Source: JABDGR01 sp964561455
GTDB taxonomy: Bacteria > Verrucomicrobiota > Verrucomicrobiia > Opitutales > JABDGR01
Length of the DNA: 64,000 nucleotides
Direction of reading: 5' to 3'
Assembly (NCBI GenBank): GCA_964561455.1
Contig: CAZLPS010000012.1
Location: 3,148 to 67,147 of the forward strand
The translations under genes were made by a program, and so were the position numbers. Below are positions 43,664 through 52,308 of this stretch, piece by piece. Within the stretch, counting starts at the first letter, position 1; the number at the start of each line of letters is the position of its first letter. The notes below the pieces were generated by a model, which saw only the letters and a list, made by a program, of their open reading frames with translations, had not been told where the DNA came from and did not search any database.

Positions 43664-44419
43664 TCAATGGTCCTTCTTCCCCTCTGCTCCTTTGTTCCCT
43701 TGCTCCTCAGTTGCCTCAGTCGCCTTCTTCCTCCCAAACTTATGCTCCGTCCCCTCCATCAATCGTTTTAAATTTGCCCGGTGCCGCACCAGGATCAGCA
43801 TCGCTAAAACAAAACTCAACCCCAGCAACTCCCTGGGCTCATGGAACACCGCCGCGAATGGCATCAGCGACAACCCAAACAAGATGGACGCCAGTGACAC
43901 GTACTTCGATGCGAAAAACACCGCGTTCCACACCAACAGGGCGCACAGCGTCGGCAGCGGCATGATCGCCATCAGCCCGCCAATGGTCGTCGCCACACCC
44001 TTGCCCCCGCGAAAACGAAGAAATATCGAAAAACTGTGCCCGGCCACCGCGCCGACCAGCCCCGCAATGCCCATCCACATAATCTTATCCTCGCCCAACG
44101 TAAGCCAAGTGATCCGCAGATTCTCCATCGACCATGGGCCGGGCGAGTCAAGTTTCCCCATAACATACTCGTCCACAGCGAGAGGGCGAAAATGCGCTGC
44201 AAACATCGGCCAATGTGCCGCCACGAAGCCCTTCAGAAAATCGAGGAAAAACACGCAATAGCCGGGGCCCTTGCCGAGCACGCGAATGACGTTGGTCGCG
44301 CCCGGATTGCCGCTGCCGGCCTTAAAGATATCGACGCCCCGCCGGCGCGCCACCAGCACGGCGAATGAGATCGAGCCGAGCAGGTAGCCGATGAGGGCGG
44401 CTGCAACAATGAACCACAT
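43664..44419 (-). CDS. plsY: Glycerol-3-phosphate acyltransferase
   Basis: 251 residues, polytopic inner-membrane protein that transfers an acyl group from acyl phosphate to glycerol 3-phosphate, the first step of phospholipid synthesis. Motifs: LLGSISFAVLVARR with GSGNPGATNVIRVLGKGPGY, GHSFSIFLRFRGGKGVATTI and VRHRANLKRLMEGTEHKFG at the C terminus. It is longer than the usual about 200 residues because of an inserted loop (about 85-125, containing VMGKLDSPGPWSMENLR). The ATG at 44419 was chosen because the first helix starts right after it; a codon at 44446 is possible. Confidence 0.93.
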   Translation of the reverse strand: MWFIVAAALIGYLLGSISFAVLVARRRGVDIFKAGSGNPGATNVIRVLGKGPGYCVFFLDFLKGFVAAHWPMFAAHFRPLAVDEYVMGKLDSPGPWSMENLRITWLTLGEDKIMWMGIAGLVGAVAGHSFSIFLRFRGGKGVATTIGGLMAIMPLPTLCALLVWNAVFFASKYVSLASILFGLSLMPFAAVFHEPRELLGLSFVLAMLILVRHRANLKRLMEGTEHKFGRKKATEATEEQGNKGAEGKKDH

Positions 44420-44577
44420 GGAAGGGAAGAAGGTAGAAGGAAGCATCCCCCAGTGAAAGCCATAAAATCGCGTCGCCCTTCCCTTCTGACTTCTCCGCCC
44501 CCCATCTGACCCGACCCCGACTCCCCATCTCGGTTTTACTCTTCACTCTTCACCCTTCACTCTTTAACTTTTCCGCC

Positions 44578-45039
44578 ATGCAATCCCTGTTCATCTTCCT
44601 GCAATGCTTCCTCATCTTCCTGTTTCTCATTCAGGACACCGTTAACCTCGCGCCCTTCAATAACCTCCGCGCGCAAATCAAATTCCTCGGTTGGACCAAA
44701 ACCCTCCTCGGCACGGCCATGATGACCGGCTTGGCGGTAGCCAGCCTCGCCCTCGCCCTCCACTACCGCGGCGCCCCGCTCCCCCTCGGCGCCAAAATCT
44801 TCTATGTCTGCTGGTGGAGCATGCTCATGCTCGGCATGTATGCGTCCTGGTATAAACCCTATCTCTTCGGCCCGACCCCCAAAGAAATGGACATGTATAA
44901 TCAACTCTTCGCCGGCACTCACTCCGTCCTCCCCATTCGCCGCGGCTTCCCCGGCCCCAACACTTTTCATCTGTTCATGCATTTCTTCATGGTCGCCTGC
45001 GCGGCCCTCGGATTCTTGAGGGTGGCGGGCGTGTTTTAG
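44578..45039 (+). CDS. Small membrane protein, unknown function
   Basis: 153 residues with about four hydrophobic segments (2-21, 44-62, 75-92 and 128-150). The loops contain FNNLRAQIKFLGWTKTLLGT and GPTPKEMDMYNQLFAGTHSV. No known family is recognised. The spacing of helices and the ordinary codon use support a real gene. It is divergent from plsY, separated by 160 bases. Confidence 0.7.
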   Translation: MQSLFIFLQCFLIFLFLIQDTVNLAPFNNLRAQIKFLGWTKTLLGTAMMTGLAVASLALALHYRGAPLPLGAKIFYVCWWSMLMLGMYASWYKPYLFGPTPKEMDMYNQLFAGTHSVLPIRRGFPGPNTFHLFMHFFMVACAALGFLRVAGVF

Positions 45040-45080
45040 CCATTTAGTCGAGTTCGTTGCGCCCAACCGCCCAAGCCAGA

Positions 45081-45297
45081 CTACCAACCCAGGCGGATGA
45101 TGCCGGGAACCAAATCGAAATGCCGATCCCGGGTTAAAACCGGCAGGTCATGTTGCCGCGCCAGCGCTGCAATCCATAAGTCATTTTCCGGGATCAGGTG
45201 ACACCGGCAGACAGGGATACTCTGACGCCGCGATCCTTTCCACCACTTCGCTGCGGTCGCGCAAAAAATCAGATAACGCGTTGGTATCAAGAATCAT
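45081..45297 (-). pseudogene. Broken vapC (PIN-domain toxin) with internal deletion and frameshift
   Basis: Read on the minus strand from the ATG at 45295-45297, the first codons give MILDTNALSDFLRDRSEVVE, a perfect PIN N terminus with catalytic Asp. The frame then reaches a stop after PCLPVSPDPGK. The C-terminal part of a PIN toxin, IPENDLWIAALARQHDLPVL then DRHFDLV, follows in another frame. About 60 residues from the middle of the normal 130 are missing. The toxin is therefore inactive. The ATG overlaps the antitoxin stop by ATGA, as in a working vapBC operon. Confidence 0.8.
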
Positions 45298-45548
45298 TTC
45301 CAATCGTCGGGATTCACCCTTTCAAATTCTTCCGCAATCAACTTATCCACTTGATCCAATTCCATGGAGTATTCCTTCAACGCTCCGGCCATTTTCATCC
45401 ATGGCTTCGCTGCCGTGCGGACCGGGGTTGCCTCCACTTTCTCCTTTACGGCCGCGGCCACGAACTCGGGCAATGTTTGGCCCTGGGCCGCAGCTTGAGC
45501 TTTGGCCGCATGCATAAGTTTGCGGGGTAATTCCAGGGTGGCCTTCAC
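45294..45548 (-). CDS. VapB-type antitoxin next to a broken toxin
   Basis: 84 residues. The N terminus (MKATLELPRKLMHAAKAQAA) looks like a short ribbon-helix-helix DNA-binding motif of antitoxins, followed by a helical region and an acidic C terminus (EEFERVNPDDWK) that would wrap the toxin. It would repress its own operon and neutralise the PIN toxin. The toxin gene that follows has lost its middle and is frameshifted, so the antitoxin is an orphan. The exact antitoxin class is not certain. Confidence 0.75.
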   Translation of the reverse strand: MKATLELPRKLMHAAKAQAAAQGQTLPEFVAAAVKEKVEATPVRTAAKPWMKMAGALKEYSMELDQVDKLIAEEFERVNPDDWK

Positions 45549-45590
45549 GAGCTGTTACCTAATGCAGAATCTGGCGAAAGGCAACGCGTC

Positions 45591-47177
45591 TCACACCGTA
45601 ATCACCTGCAGCCCCAGAATCGCCGGGTGGTTCCGAATTTCCCGCAACGCCTCCTCCGACGGCTTGCTGTCCAGTTGGTAGATCGCCAGCGCTTCATTTT
45701 TCGCGCTCCGGCTCAGCGACATGTTCGCGATGTTCACCTGATGCTTCCCCAACACCGTGCCCAACATGCCGACTATTCCCGGCACGTCGCGGTTGCGCAA
45801 CACCAGCAGATACCCGCTCGGCGTCACTTCGACGCTGTGATTGAGCAAATGAACCAGACGCGGATTCTGCGCCGTGCCGATCAGCGTGCCCGACACCACC
45901 GTGCTCTTCCCTTCGTGGTCAATCGCCTCGATTTGCACGAGCTCCGTGTAATCCGCCGGCGTGGACGACTTCGTCGTCTCCACCACGATGCCCAGTTGCT
46001 GGATGCGCAACGGCGCATTGACGTCCGTGACATCCGTGCCACTGATGCGCCGCAGGTACCCGCGCTGAATTGCGCGCGTCAAGGGGTTGGCGTCAATTTC
46101 GCAGACCTTGCCGAAATACGTGATACGGAGCTTTTCAATTTTCTCCGGCGCAATTTGCTGGAGGATGGCGCCGAGCTTTTCCCCCAGCGTGAAATAGGGC
46201 CGCAATAGCGCCAGCGTGTGCGCGTCCACCGACGGCATGTTCACCGCGTTGCGTACGACGCCGCCGTTCAGGACTGCGGCCAGCGCTTCCGCGACTTCAA
46301 TGCCGACAAGCTCCTGGGCCTCCGTGGTCGAAGCGCCGAGGTGCGGCGTCAGCACCACATTGGCGAGCTTCCGCAGCGGATGGTCGGCGGCGAGCGGTTC
46401 GTCTTCAAAAACGTCGAGGCCGGCGGCGGCCACGTGACCTGATTGCAGCGCCGCCACGAGCGCGCTTTCTTTAATGATGCCGCCGCGCGCGCAATTAAAA
46501 ATGCGCACGCCCTTCTTCATCTTCGCGAACGCTGCCTCATCCACCATGTACTTGGTGTCATCGGTCAGTGGCATGTGCACCGTGATGTAGTCCGCTTTGG
46601 CAAATATATCTGCCGTACCAACCATTTCGACATCCAATGCCTTCGCCCGGGCTGCCGTTAAGTACGGATCATACGCCAGCACCTTCATGCCGAAGGCCTG
46701 CGCCCGCTTCGCGACTTCCGCTCCGATGCGGCCCAAGCCGAGCACCCCGAGAAGCTTCTGGTTGAGTTCGATGCCCGAAAAGCTTTTGCGATCCCATTGA
46801 CCGGCCTTCATCGAGGCCCCGGCCTGCACGATCGGGCGGGCTCCGCAAAGCATGTGCGTAAAAGTAAGCTCCGCCGTCGCAATCGTATTACCCGACGGCG
46901 TGTTCATGACGATGATGCCCCGTTCCGTAGCTGCCTCAACATCAATGTTATCCACACCCACGCCGGCCCGACCAACGGCCTTGAGTTTGGGCGCTGCGGC
47001 AATCACCTCGCGCGTGATCTTCGTCTCGCTACGCACCGCGATCGCATCCACATCCTTGACCAGCTCGAGAATCTTTTCGGGCTTGGAACCGATGGCCACG
47101 ATGACTTCGAAGCCCGGCTGCTTTTTCAAGTAGTCGATGCCCGTTTGCGAGATTTTGTCGGCAACAAGGATTTTCAT
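45591..47177 (-). CDS. serA: D-3-phosphoglycerate dehydrogenase
   Basis: 528 residues. It oxidises 3-phosphoglycerate with NAD+, the first step of serine synthesis. It is the long type: substrate domain, NAD-binding domain with VLGLGRIGAEVAKRAQAFGM, active site loop TPHLGASTTEAQ (catalytic His), an intervening regulatory domain and a C-terminal ACT domain (PGIVGMLGTVLGKHQVNIAN) that usually binds serine. The start ATG at 47177 (MKILVADKIS) is standard for the family; the frame is open further upstream but that part is not homologous. Confidence 0.96.
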   Translation of the reverse strand: MKILVADKISQTGIDYLKKQPGFEVIVAIGSKPEKILELVKDVDAIAVRSETKITREVIAAAPKLKAVGRAGVGVDNIDVEAATERGIIVMNTPSGNTIATAELTFTHMLCGARPIVQAGASMKAGQWDRKSFSGIELNQKLLGVLGLGRIGAEVAKRAQAFGMKVLAYDPYLTAARAKALDVEMVGTADIFAKADYITVHMPLTDDTKYMVDEAAFAKMKKGVRIFNCARGGIIKESALVAALQSGHVAAAGLDVFEDEPLAADHPLRKLANVVLTPHLGASTTEAQELVGIEVAEALAAVLNGGVVRNAVNMPSVDAHTLALLRPYFTLGEKLGAILQQIAPEKIEKLRITYFGKVCEIDANPLTRAIQRGYLRRISGTDVTDVNAPLRIQQLGIVVETTKSSTPADYTELVQIEAIDHEGKSTVVSGTLIGTAQNPRLVHLLNHSVEVTPSGYLLVLRNRDVPGIVGMLGTVLGKHQVNIANMSLSRSAKNEALAIYQLDSKPSEEALREIRNHPAILGLQVITV

Positions 47178-47378
47178 GACGGGAAGATTACGGAATGATG
47201 ATGACGGCACGTTTCCCCGCTCAGGGGAAGGGGCGATTAAACGCCTAACGCGCCGAAAGGCAAGCCCAGCCCGCGTTACTACCCCAACCAACATTACCCC
47301 TAATGGGGGGAAAAACTTGACATCACCCCCTGTTGCCTGCAACTTCCCCCGCTTTACCTTGTTTTAAAAGCTTACCCT

Positions 47379-48011
47379 ATGCAAAAGAAACTCTCCCTCC
47401 TTGCGGCCAGCTCCTTTGCTGGCCTCGCCCTTGTCATCAGCTCCTTGAACGCAGCAGATGCTCCCGCGCCCGCCGCGTCCAGCGCCTCGGCCTCTGGCTC
47501 GGGCATGGCTGCCCCGGCTGCATCGGGCATGCCTCGCGGCGCTGCGGCGCCAGCTGCACCCGACCTCTCCAAACTCGTTGCCGCCTCCGACAAAAAGGGG
47601 CTCCTCTTCGAGAAGGACGTCTTCCCCATTCTCAAGGCCTCCTGCTCCGGTTGTCACGTCAACCCGACTCGCAATCCCAGCGGTGGCCTGAACCTCACCT
47701 CCTTGGAATTGGCCCTCAAAGGTCGCAATGCCGCCAAGGACATTGTTGCTGGCCACGGTGACCAAAGTTTGCTACTCCTCTACGCCTCCGACGCCGTGAA
47801 GGGCAAGGAAATGCCCCCGATGAACGGTCGCGTCGCGCACCCGCCCATTAAGGCCGAAGACCTCGCCATCGTCCGCGCCTGGCTTGATCAGGGTGCCAAG
47901 GGCGACCCCGCTGCCGCCGCAGCCGCCGCCGCTTCGAGCGCCGCCGCTTCCGGATCCGGTGCTGCCAAGCCCGCCGCCGCCAGCGCCTCCGCCTCGGGAA
48001 GCGCGAAATAA
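47379..48011 (+). CDS. Exported cytochrome c-like protein (Planctomycete type)
   Basis: 210 residues. A signal peptide (about 1-26, ending LNAADA) is followed by an Ala/Ser-rich linker and a cytochrome c domain with the haem motif CSGCH (Cys89-His93) and a possible distal Met in KEMPPMNGRV (about 146-150). The region FEKDVFPILKASCSGCH is typical of the c-type cytochrome domain found in Planctomycetes and Verrucomicrobia. The last 45 residues are nearly all Ala/Ser. It is probably a periplasmic electron carrier or the cytochrome of a larger dehydrogenase not encoded here. A strong terminator follows. Confidence 0.83.
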   Translation: MQKKLSLLAASSFAGLALVISSLNAADAPAPAASSASASGSGMAAPAASGMPRGAAAPAAPDLSKLVAASDKKGLLFEKDVFPILKASCSGCHVNPTRNPSGGLNLTSLELALKGRNAAKDIVAGHGDQSLLLLYASDAVKGKEMPPMNGRVAHPPIKAEDLAIVRAWLDQGAKGDPAAAAAAAASSAAASGSGAAKPAAASASASGSAK

Positions 48012-48042
48012 GCCCGCTGCTCCCGCAGCGATCGCTTCCATC

Positions 48043-48080
48043 ATCAGGCCCGGCTTTGCAGCCGGGCCTGATTTTTTTTC
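48043..48080 (+). terminator. Rho-independent terminator
   Basis: A perfect 12-base stem, ATCAGGCCCGGC (48043-48054) and its complement (48061-48072), with loop TTTGCA, is followed by an eight-base T-run (48071-48079). It ends the cytochrome gene transcript and is the clearest terminator in the window. Confidence 0.92.
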
Positions 48081-48334
48081 AAAGTCTCCCAGCCATCCTC
48101 CCGTTCAAACCGCCCCACAGGTCGGACCCGTCTGACTCGTCCGACTTGTCCGACCGCCCAACCTAAACCCTGGCATTAAACACCCGGTGTTCAATGTTGA
48201 CCCCTCCGCCCTTCGCCCTCAGCACTTCTTAATTCAATATTCTTAATTCTTAATTCCCGAATGTCACCATCCTGCAATTGACCCCGCCCGAAATTCGCAT
48301 TGGCATGAGGCTCGCCCGACTCCCCCGGCCCTTC
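48081..48334. other. Intergenic repeats before chrA
   Basis: No gene. TCCGACTTGTCCGACC-type words (48119-48155) match the 9-base repeat at 7910. CACCCGGTGTTCAATGTTGA follows (48181-48200), and CTTAATTCTTAATTC words (48229-48256). The frame of chrA is open from 48278 but starts with TTG. Confidence 0.5.
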
Positions 48335-49621
48335 ATGTCTGCGTCCGCCAAAATCTTCGAACTCTTCGCCGTCTTCGTCAAGCTCGGTTGCCTGTGCTTC
48401 GGCGGCCCCGTGGCGCACCTCGGTTATTTCCACGACGAATTTGTCCGTAAAAGAAAGTGGCTCGATGAGGCCCATTTCACCGACCTCGTCGCGCTGTGCA
48501 ATTTTCTTCCCGGCCCCGCCAGTAGCCAGACCGTTTTTGCCCTCGGGATGGAACGCGCGGGCCTCGCGGGTGCGCTCGCGGCGTCCGTCGCATTCTTGCT
48601 GCCCTCGGCGATTATCATGATCCTGCTCGGCTACGGTCTGGCCGCCCTTGGCAATCCCCAAACCGCCGGCTGGCTCCATGGCCTCAAAATCGCGGCCGCT
48701 GCCGTGGTCGCCCAAGCCGTCTGGACCATGGCCAGAAGATTGTGCCCGGATTTTCCCCGTGCCCTGCTCGCCCTCGCCAGCGCCGCTTTCATCGTTTTCC
48801 GCCCCGGCGCCTATGCCCAACTTGGCGTCATCGTGGCGGGCCTCGCGATCGGCTTCGGTTTACAGTTTACGGTTTACGGTTCACGGTTAGCCAAAGGCGC
48901 ACGCGTACAAAGTAATGGATTGGAAGTTGGTTCCGCGCCGGATAATCCCAACATTGAAAAATTGAACGGCGCGCACGGGATACAACCGAAAACCGTGAAC
49001 AGTAAACTGAAAACCTCCCATAAGTACGCCCTCGCCGCGCTCCTCCTCTACGCCGTCCTCCTCTTCCTGCTCCCGCTCCTGGCCACGCCCTCCGCGCCCC
49101 GCCATGAACGCGTCTTCGCCAGTTTCTACCGTGCCGGCGCCCTCGTCTACGGCGGCGGCCATGTCGTGCTCCCGCTGCTCCGCGCCGAGGTCGTCCCGCC
49201 CGGCTGGATTGGCGACGGCGCTTTTCTCGCGGGTTACGGCGCGGCCCAGGCCCTCCCCGGTCCGCTCTTTTCCTTCGCCGCCTATTTGGGCACCGTCATT
49301 TTTGCCGGCCCGCACGCCTGGCTGGGAGGATTAATGTGCCTCTTCGCGATCTATCTGCCCGCGTGGCTCGTCGTCGGCGGTGCGCTCCCCTTCTGGCACA
49401 CCCTGCGCACCCAAGCCTGGGCCCAAGCTGCTTTACGCGGAGCCAACGCCGCCGTCGTCGGCATTCTGGCCGCCGCACTCCTCAACCCCATCGGGGTCGA
49501 AGCCATTGGCAGCGCCTGCGATCTCGCCGCCGCCCTGGTCGCTCTGCTCCTCCTTGAAAAATGGCGCGTGCCGCCCTGGGCCGTCGTTCTCTTGGCCGCC
49601 GCCTTGGGAAGTTTAATTTAG
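48335..49621 (+). CDS. chrA: Chromate transporter (ChrA, CHR family) with inserted palindromic segment
   Basis: 428 residues, polytopic. The N-terminal CHR domain starts LFAVFVKLGCLCFGGPVAHL and has FLPGPASSQTVFALGMERAG; the second, homologous CHR domain has GALVYGGGHVVLPLL and ALPGPLFSFAAYLG. The protein would export chromate, or an analogous anion, by proton exchange. Between the two halves lies a hydrophilic segment of 53 residues (175-227) encoded by a 159-base palindromic repeat (48857-49015) inserted in frame. Only the linker between the domains is affected, so the protein may still work. The ATG at 48335 fits the family; 48305 is also possible. Confidence 0.88.
   Translation: MSASAKIFELFAVFVKLGCLCFGGPVAHLGYFHDEFVRKRKWLDEAHFTDLVALCNFLPGPASSQTVFALGMERAGLAGALAASVAFLLPSAIIMILLGYGLAALGNPQTAGWLHGLKIAAAAVVAQAVWTMARRLCPDFPRALLALASAAFIVFRPGAYAQLGVIVAGLAIGFGLQFTVYGSRLAKGARVQSNGLEVGSAPDNPNIEKLNGAHGIQPKTVNSKLKTSHKYALAALLLYAVLLFLLPLLATPSAPRHERVFASFYRAGALVYGGGHVVLPLLRAEVVPPGWIGDGAFLAGYGAAQALPGPLFSFAAYLGTVIFAGPHAWLGGLMCLFAIYLPAWLVVGGALPFWHTLRTQAWAQAALRGANAAVVGILAAALLNPIGVEAIGSACDLAAALVALLLLEKWRVPPWAVVLLAAALGSLI
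48857..49015. mobile_element. Palindromic (MITE/REP-like) insertion inside chrA
   Basis: The left arm (48857-48889) begins GGTTTACAGTTTACGGTTTA; the right arm (48984-49015) is its imperfect complement and ends AGTAAACTGAAAACC. The interior is about 95 bases. The total, 159, is a multiple of three with no stop in the gene frame. The arm words match intergenic repeats at 4936, 36088 and 51071. No transposase or clear target duplication was seen. Confidence 0.7.
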
Positions 49622-49798
49622 AGTTACCGGCGCCGAAGTATGAGCCGATCGCCCGCACGCTGCTTTGCCATCCCCACGCTCTTATGGCCTGCGAACCAAG
49701 AACTAAGCACTGGAACAGCTAGGCCCTAAAACACTTTTTCAAGGCATTGCCTCCCCGGCCCAACATCTGCTAGCCTGACCTCCCTCCCGCCGCCACTC

Positions 49799-51064
49799 AT
49801 GCCTGCCTCTTCGCCCACTTCGTTTCCTCCCACCGAGCTTGCGCGTTACTCCCGCCAGCTCGCCTTGCCGGGCGTCGGCCTTGATGGCCAGGAGAAATTG
49901 CGCCGCGCCCGCGTCCTAATAATTGGCCTCGGCGGCCTTGGCAGCCCCGCCGCCCTCTATCTCGCCGCCGCCGGCGTCGGCACCCTCGGCCTCGCCGAAA
50001 GAGATCTCATCGAAATTCATAATCTCCACCGTCAAATCCTGCACGCCACCCCATGGGTTGGCATCTCTAAACTGGCCAGCGCGATTGACCGGCTCAACAA
50101 CCTCAACCCTGCCGTCACCTTGCGCGAGCATCCCGTCGGCCTCAACCCCGCCAACGCCCTCGAGTTGTTTGCCGGCTATGATCTCATCCTCGACGGTACC
50201 GACAATTTTCCCGCCCGCTACCTTGCCAGCGACACCGCCGCCCGCCTCGGCCGACCCGTCGTTCACGGCAGTATTTTTCAATTTGAAGGCCAGGTCACTG
50301 TGCTCGACCCCGCGCGCAACGCCCCCTGTTACCGTTGCCTGTTCCCGCAAATGCCCGAGCCCGGCGCCGTCCCCAATTGTGCGGAAGCCGGTGTCTTTGG
50401 CGCGCTCTGCGGCGTCATCGGCAGCACGATGGCGCTCGAGGCGCTGAAAATCATTCTCGGCCTCGGCGACCCCTTGCGCGGCCACCTGCTCGTCTTCGAT
50501 TCCCTCGGCGCCAATATCCGCAAAGTGAAAATCAAGCGCGACCCCAACTGCCCCTGTTGCGGCGCCAAACCCGACCCCCGCATCACCGCCCTCGACCCCG
50601 CGCTCTATCTCGGTGGCGCCTGCGAAGTCGCCGAAACCCCGCACCGCCGCGCCTCCAACACCAACGAACGCTTCCTCCGCGAATTGCGCGACCTCCGCGG
50701 AGGCGCCAACGCCGCCCCCATCGCCAGCCCCGACTCCGACAACCCGCCCCTCGAGGTGGACGTGCATCAGGCCAAGGCTTGGTTTGACTCGAAGGCGGCC
50801 CCCGTTGTCCTCGATGTGCGTGAGCCCTATGAAGTCGCGCTCTGCTCCCTCCCCAATAGCCTGGCCATCCCCCTGGCCCAAGTCCCCGAACGCCTCGATG
50901 CCCTCCCGCGCGACCGGCCGATCCTTACCCTTTGCCACCACGGCAGCCGCAGTTTACAGGCCGCCCGTTTCCTCCGCGCCAAAGGCTTCGTCCGCTCCGC
51001 CAGCCTTCGTGGCGGCATCAATGATTGGGCCGAAACCTTCGATCCGAAAATGCCGAAATATTAA
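49799..51064 (+). CDS. moeB: MoeB/ThiF-type adenylyltransferase fused to rhodanese
   Basis: 421 residues. The E1-like half (1-260) adenylates the C-terminal glycine of a small sulfur carrier such as MoaD or ThiS: RYSRQLALPGVGLDGQEKL, IIGLGGLGSPAALYLAAAGV (ATP loop), DGTDNFPARYLASDTA, and two Zn-binding Cys pairs (CYRC and CPCC). The C-terminal rhodanese domain has LCHHGSRS with catalytic Cys379 that passes sulfur as persulfide. This fusion is typical for molybdopterin or thiamin/tRNA thiolation. The exact carrier is not encoded in the window. Ordinary codon use and single-gene unit. Confidence 0.93.
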   Translation: MPASSPTSFPPTELARYSRQLALPGVGLDGQEKLRRARVLIIGLGGLGSPAALYLAAAGVGTLGLAERDLIEIHNLHRQILHATPWVGISKLASAIDRLNNLNPAVTLREHPVGLNPANALELFAGYDLILDGTDNFPARYLASDTAARLGRPVVHGSIFQFEGQVTVLDPARNAPCYRCLFPQMPEPGAVPNCAEAGVFGALCGVIGSTMALEALKIILGLGDPLRGHLLVFDSLGANIRKVKIKRDPNCPCCGAKPDPRITALDPALYLGGACEVAETPHRRASNTNERFLRELRDLRGGANAAPIASPDSDNPPLEVDVHQAKAWFDSKAAPVVLDVREPYEVALCSLPNSLAIPLAQVPERLDALPRDRPILTLCHHGSRSLQAARFLRAKGFVRSASLRGGINDWAETFDPKMPKY

Positions 51065-51186
51065 TCGGGAAAAGTTTACGGTTTACAGTTTACGGTTGGC
51101 TCAACCCAGCCCGAAAAACTCGCTACCCAAACCTAAAAACCCGAACGTCGAAGGTCGGAGTCGTAAACCCAAAACTCGAAACTTAA

Positions 51187-52080
51187 CTAAGCACTCAACG
51201 CCAACGGACTCGGCGTCTTTCCAATCTTCTTTGCGTGGCCGTTCGCGAAGAATTTCAAAAACGCCGTCACCGTGTCCTTCATTTGTTTGCGCGGCACGAT
51301 GTAATCCACCAGCCCGTGTTCGAGCAAAAACTCCGCCGTTTGAAATCCTTCCGGCAATTCCTGTTGCGTGGTCTCTTCAATGACGCGTGGGCCCGCAAAT
51401 CCGATGCGCGCGCCGGGCTCCGCAAAAATCACGTCGCCGAGTGACGCAAAACTCGCCATCACGCCCGCCATCGTCGGATCCGTCAAGATCGAGAAATACG
51501 GCAGATGGGCCTCCGCCAGCCGCGCCAGCGCCGCGCTCGTCTTCGCCATCTGCATCAAACTGTGGATGCCTTCATACATGCGCGCTCCGCCCGACGCCGA
51601 CACAATAATCACCGGCAGGCGCCGCTCTGTCGCGCGCTCAATCGCCCGCGTGATCTTTTCTCCCACCACGGCGCCCATGCTTGCGCCCAGAAATCGAAAA
51701 TCCATCACCGCCAGACTCACCGGCAGTTCGTTGATGCTCCCCGTCCCCGTTATCACCGCGTCCGTCAACCCCGTGCGCTTCCGGTGTTGCGCCAGCTTGT
51801 CGCTGTACGACGATTCGCCCGTAAAATCCAGCGGATCCGACGCGCGCAGCCCCGTGTCATATTCCTTCCATGTTCCCTCGTCCACCAACAGCGCCACCCG
51901 CCGGTGGCAATCCAGCGGGAAATGGTAGCCGCTCTGCGGTACCACATTCCAATTTGCCTCAAGGTCCTTCTTGTAGACAATCTCGCCACTGATCGGACAT
52001 TTTTCCCACAATCCTTTGGGAATGTCCTTCTTTTTGACCGTAACGGTCGAATACTTGGGCTTCGTAAATAGCGCGGCCAT
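51187..52080 (-). CDS. accD: Acetyl-CoA carboxylase carboxyltransferase beta subunit
   Basis: 297 residues. It forms, with AccA, the carboxyltransferase that makes malonyl-CoA for fatty-acid synthesis. The core is well conserved: DPLDFTGESSYSDKLAQHRK, TGTGSINELPVSLAVMDFRF, VSASGGARMYEGIHSLMQMA (oxyanion hole and acyl-CoA site), and VMASFASLGDVIFAEPGARI. The zinc ribbon near the N terminus is degraded: of four Cys only Cys28 remains (Ser31, Val47 and Ser50 take the other places). The start at 52080 (MAALFTKPKYSTV) is standard; the longer open frame to 52248 is not homologous. Convergent with moeB. Confidence 0.94.
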   Translation of the reverse strand: MAALFTKPKYSTVTVKKKDIPKGLWEKCPISGEIVYKKDLEANWNVVPQSGYHFPLDCHRRVALLVDEGTWKEYDTGLRASDPLDFTGESSYSDKLAQHRKRTGLTDAVITGTGSINELPVSLAVMDFRFLGASMGAVVGEKITRAIERATERRLPVIIVSASGGARMYEGIHSLMQMAKTSAALARLAEAHLPYFSILTDPTMAGVMASFASLGDVIFAEPGARIGFAGPRVIEETTQQELPEGFQTAEFLLEHGLVDYIVPRKQMKDTVTAFLKFFANGHAKKIGKTPSPLALSA

Positions 52081-52308
52081 GCAGATTAAAATGAGGGTGG
52101 TGTTGCAAGGGACGCGCCAGAGGTGGTTTGCGTTCAAAATCTCTCCGTTAAAAACGCGTTCGGCAACCCTGTCCGGGTGTTTAGTGCTTGGATATGAATA
52201 ATTTATGGAGATGCACTGCCCGGTGCAAGGGACGAGACTAGCTCCCAAAAATTTAGAATGGTTTTTATAGGATGTATCCGCAGTCTCTTGCTCCCTGTTC
52301 GACGCTTA

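Noticed and set aside
47310..47345. Sigma-70 promoter TTGACA before the cytochrome gene
   Set aside because: TTGACA is present near 47317, but the -10 at 17-base spacing (CAACTT) is poor, so it was not listed as a feature.
49799..51064. E1 enzyme of a bacterial ubiquitin-like system together with the Gly-Gly protein at 38669
   Set aside because: The gene is 9 kb away and has the standard MoeB-rhodanese fusion of sulfur-carrier activation; no E2 or JAB-type gene is near.
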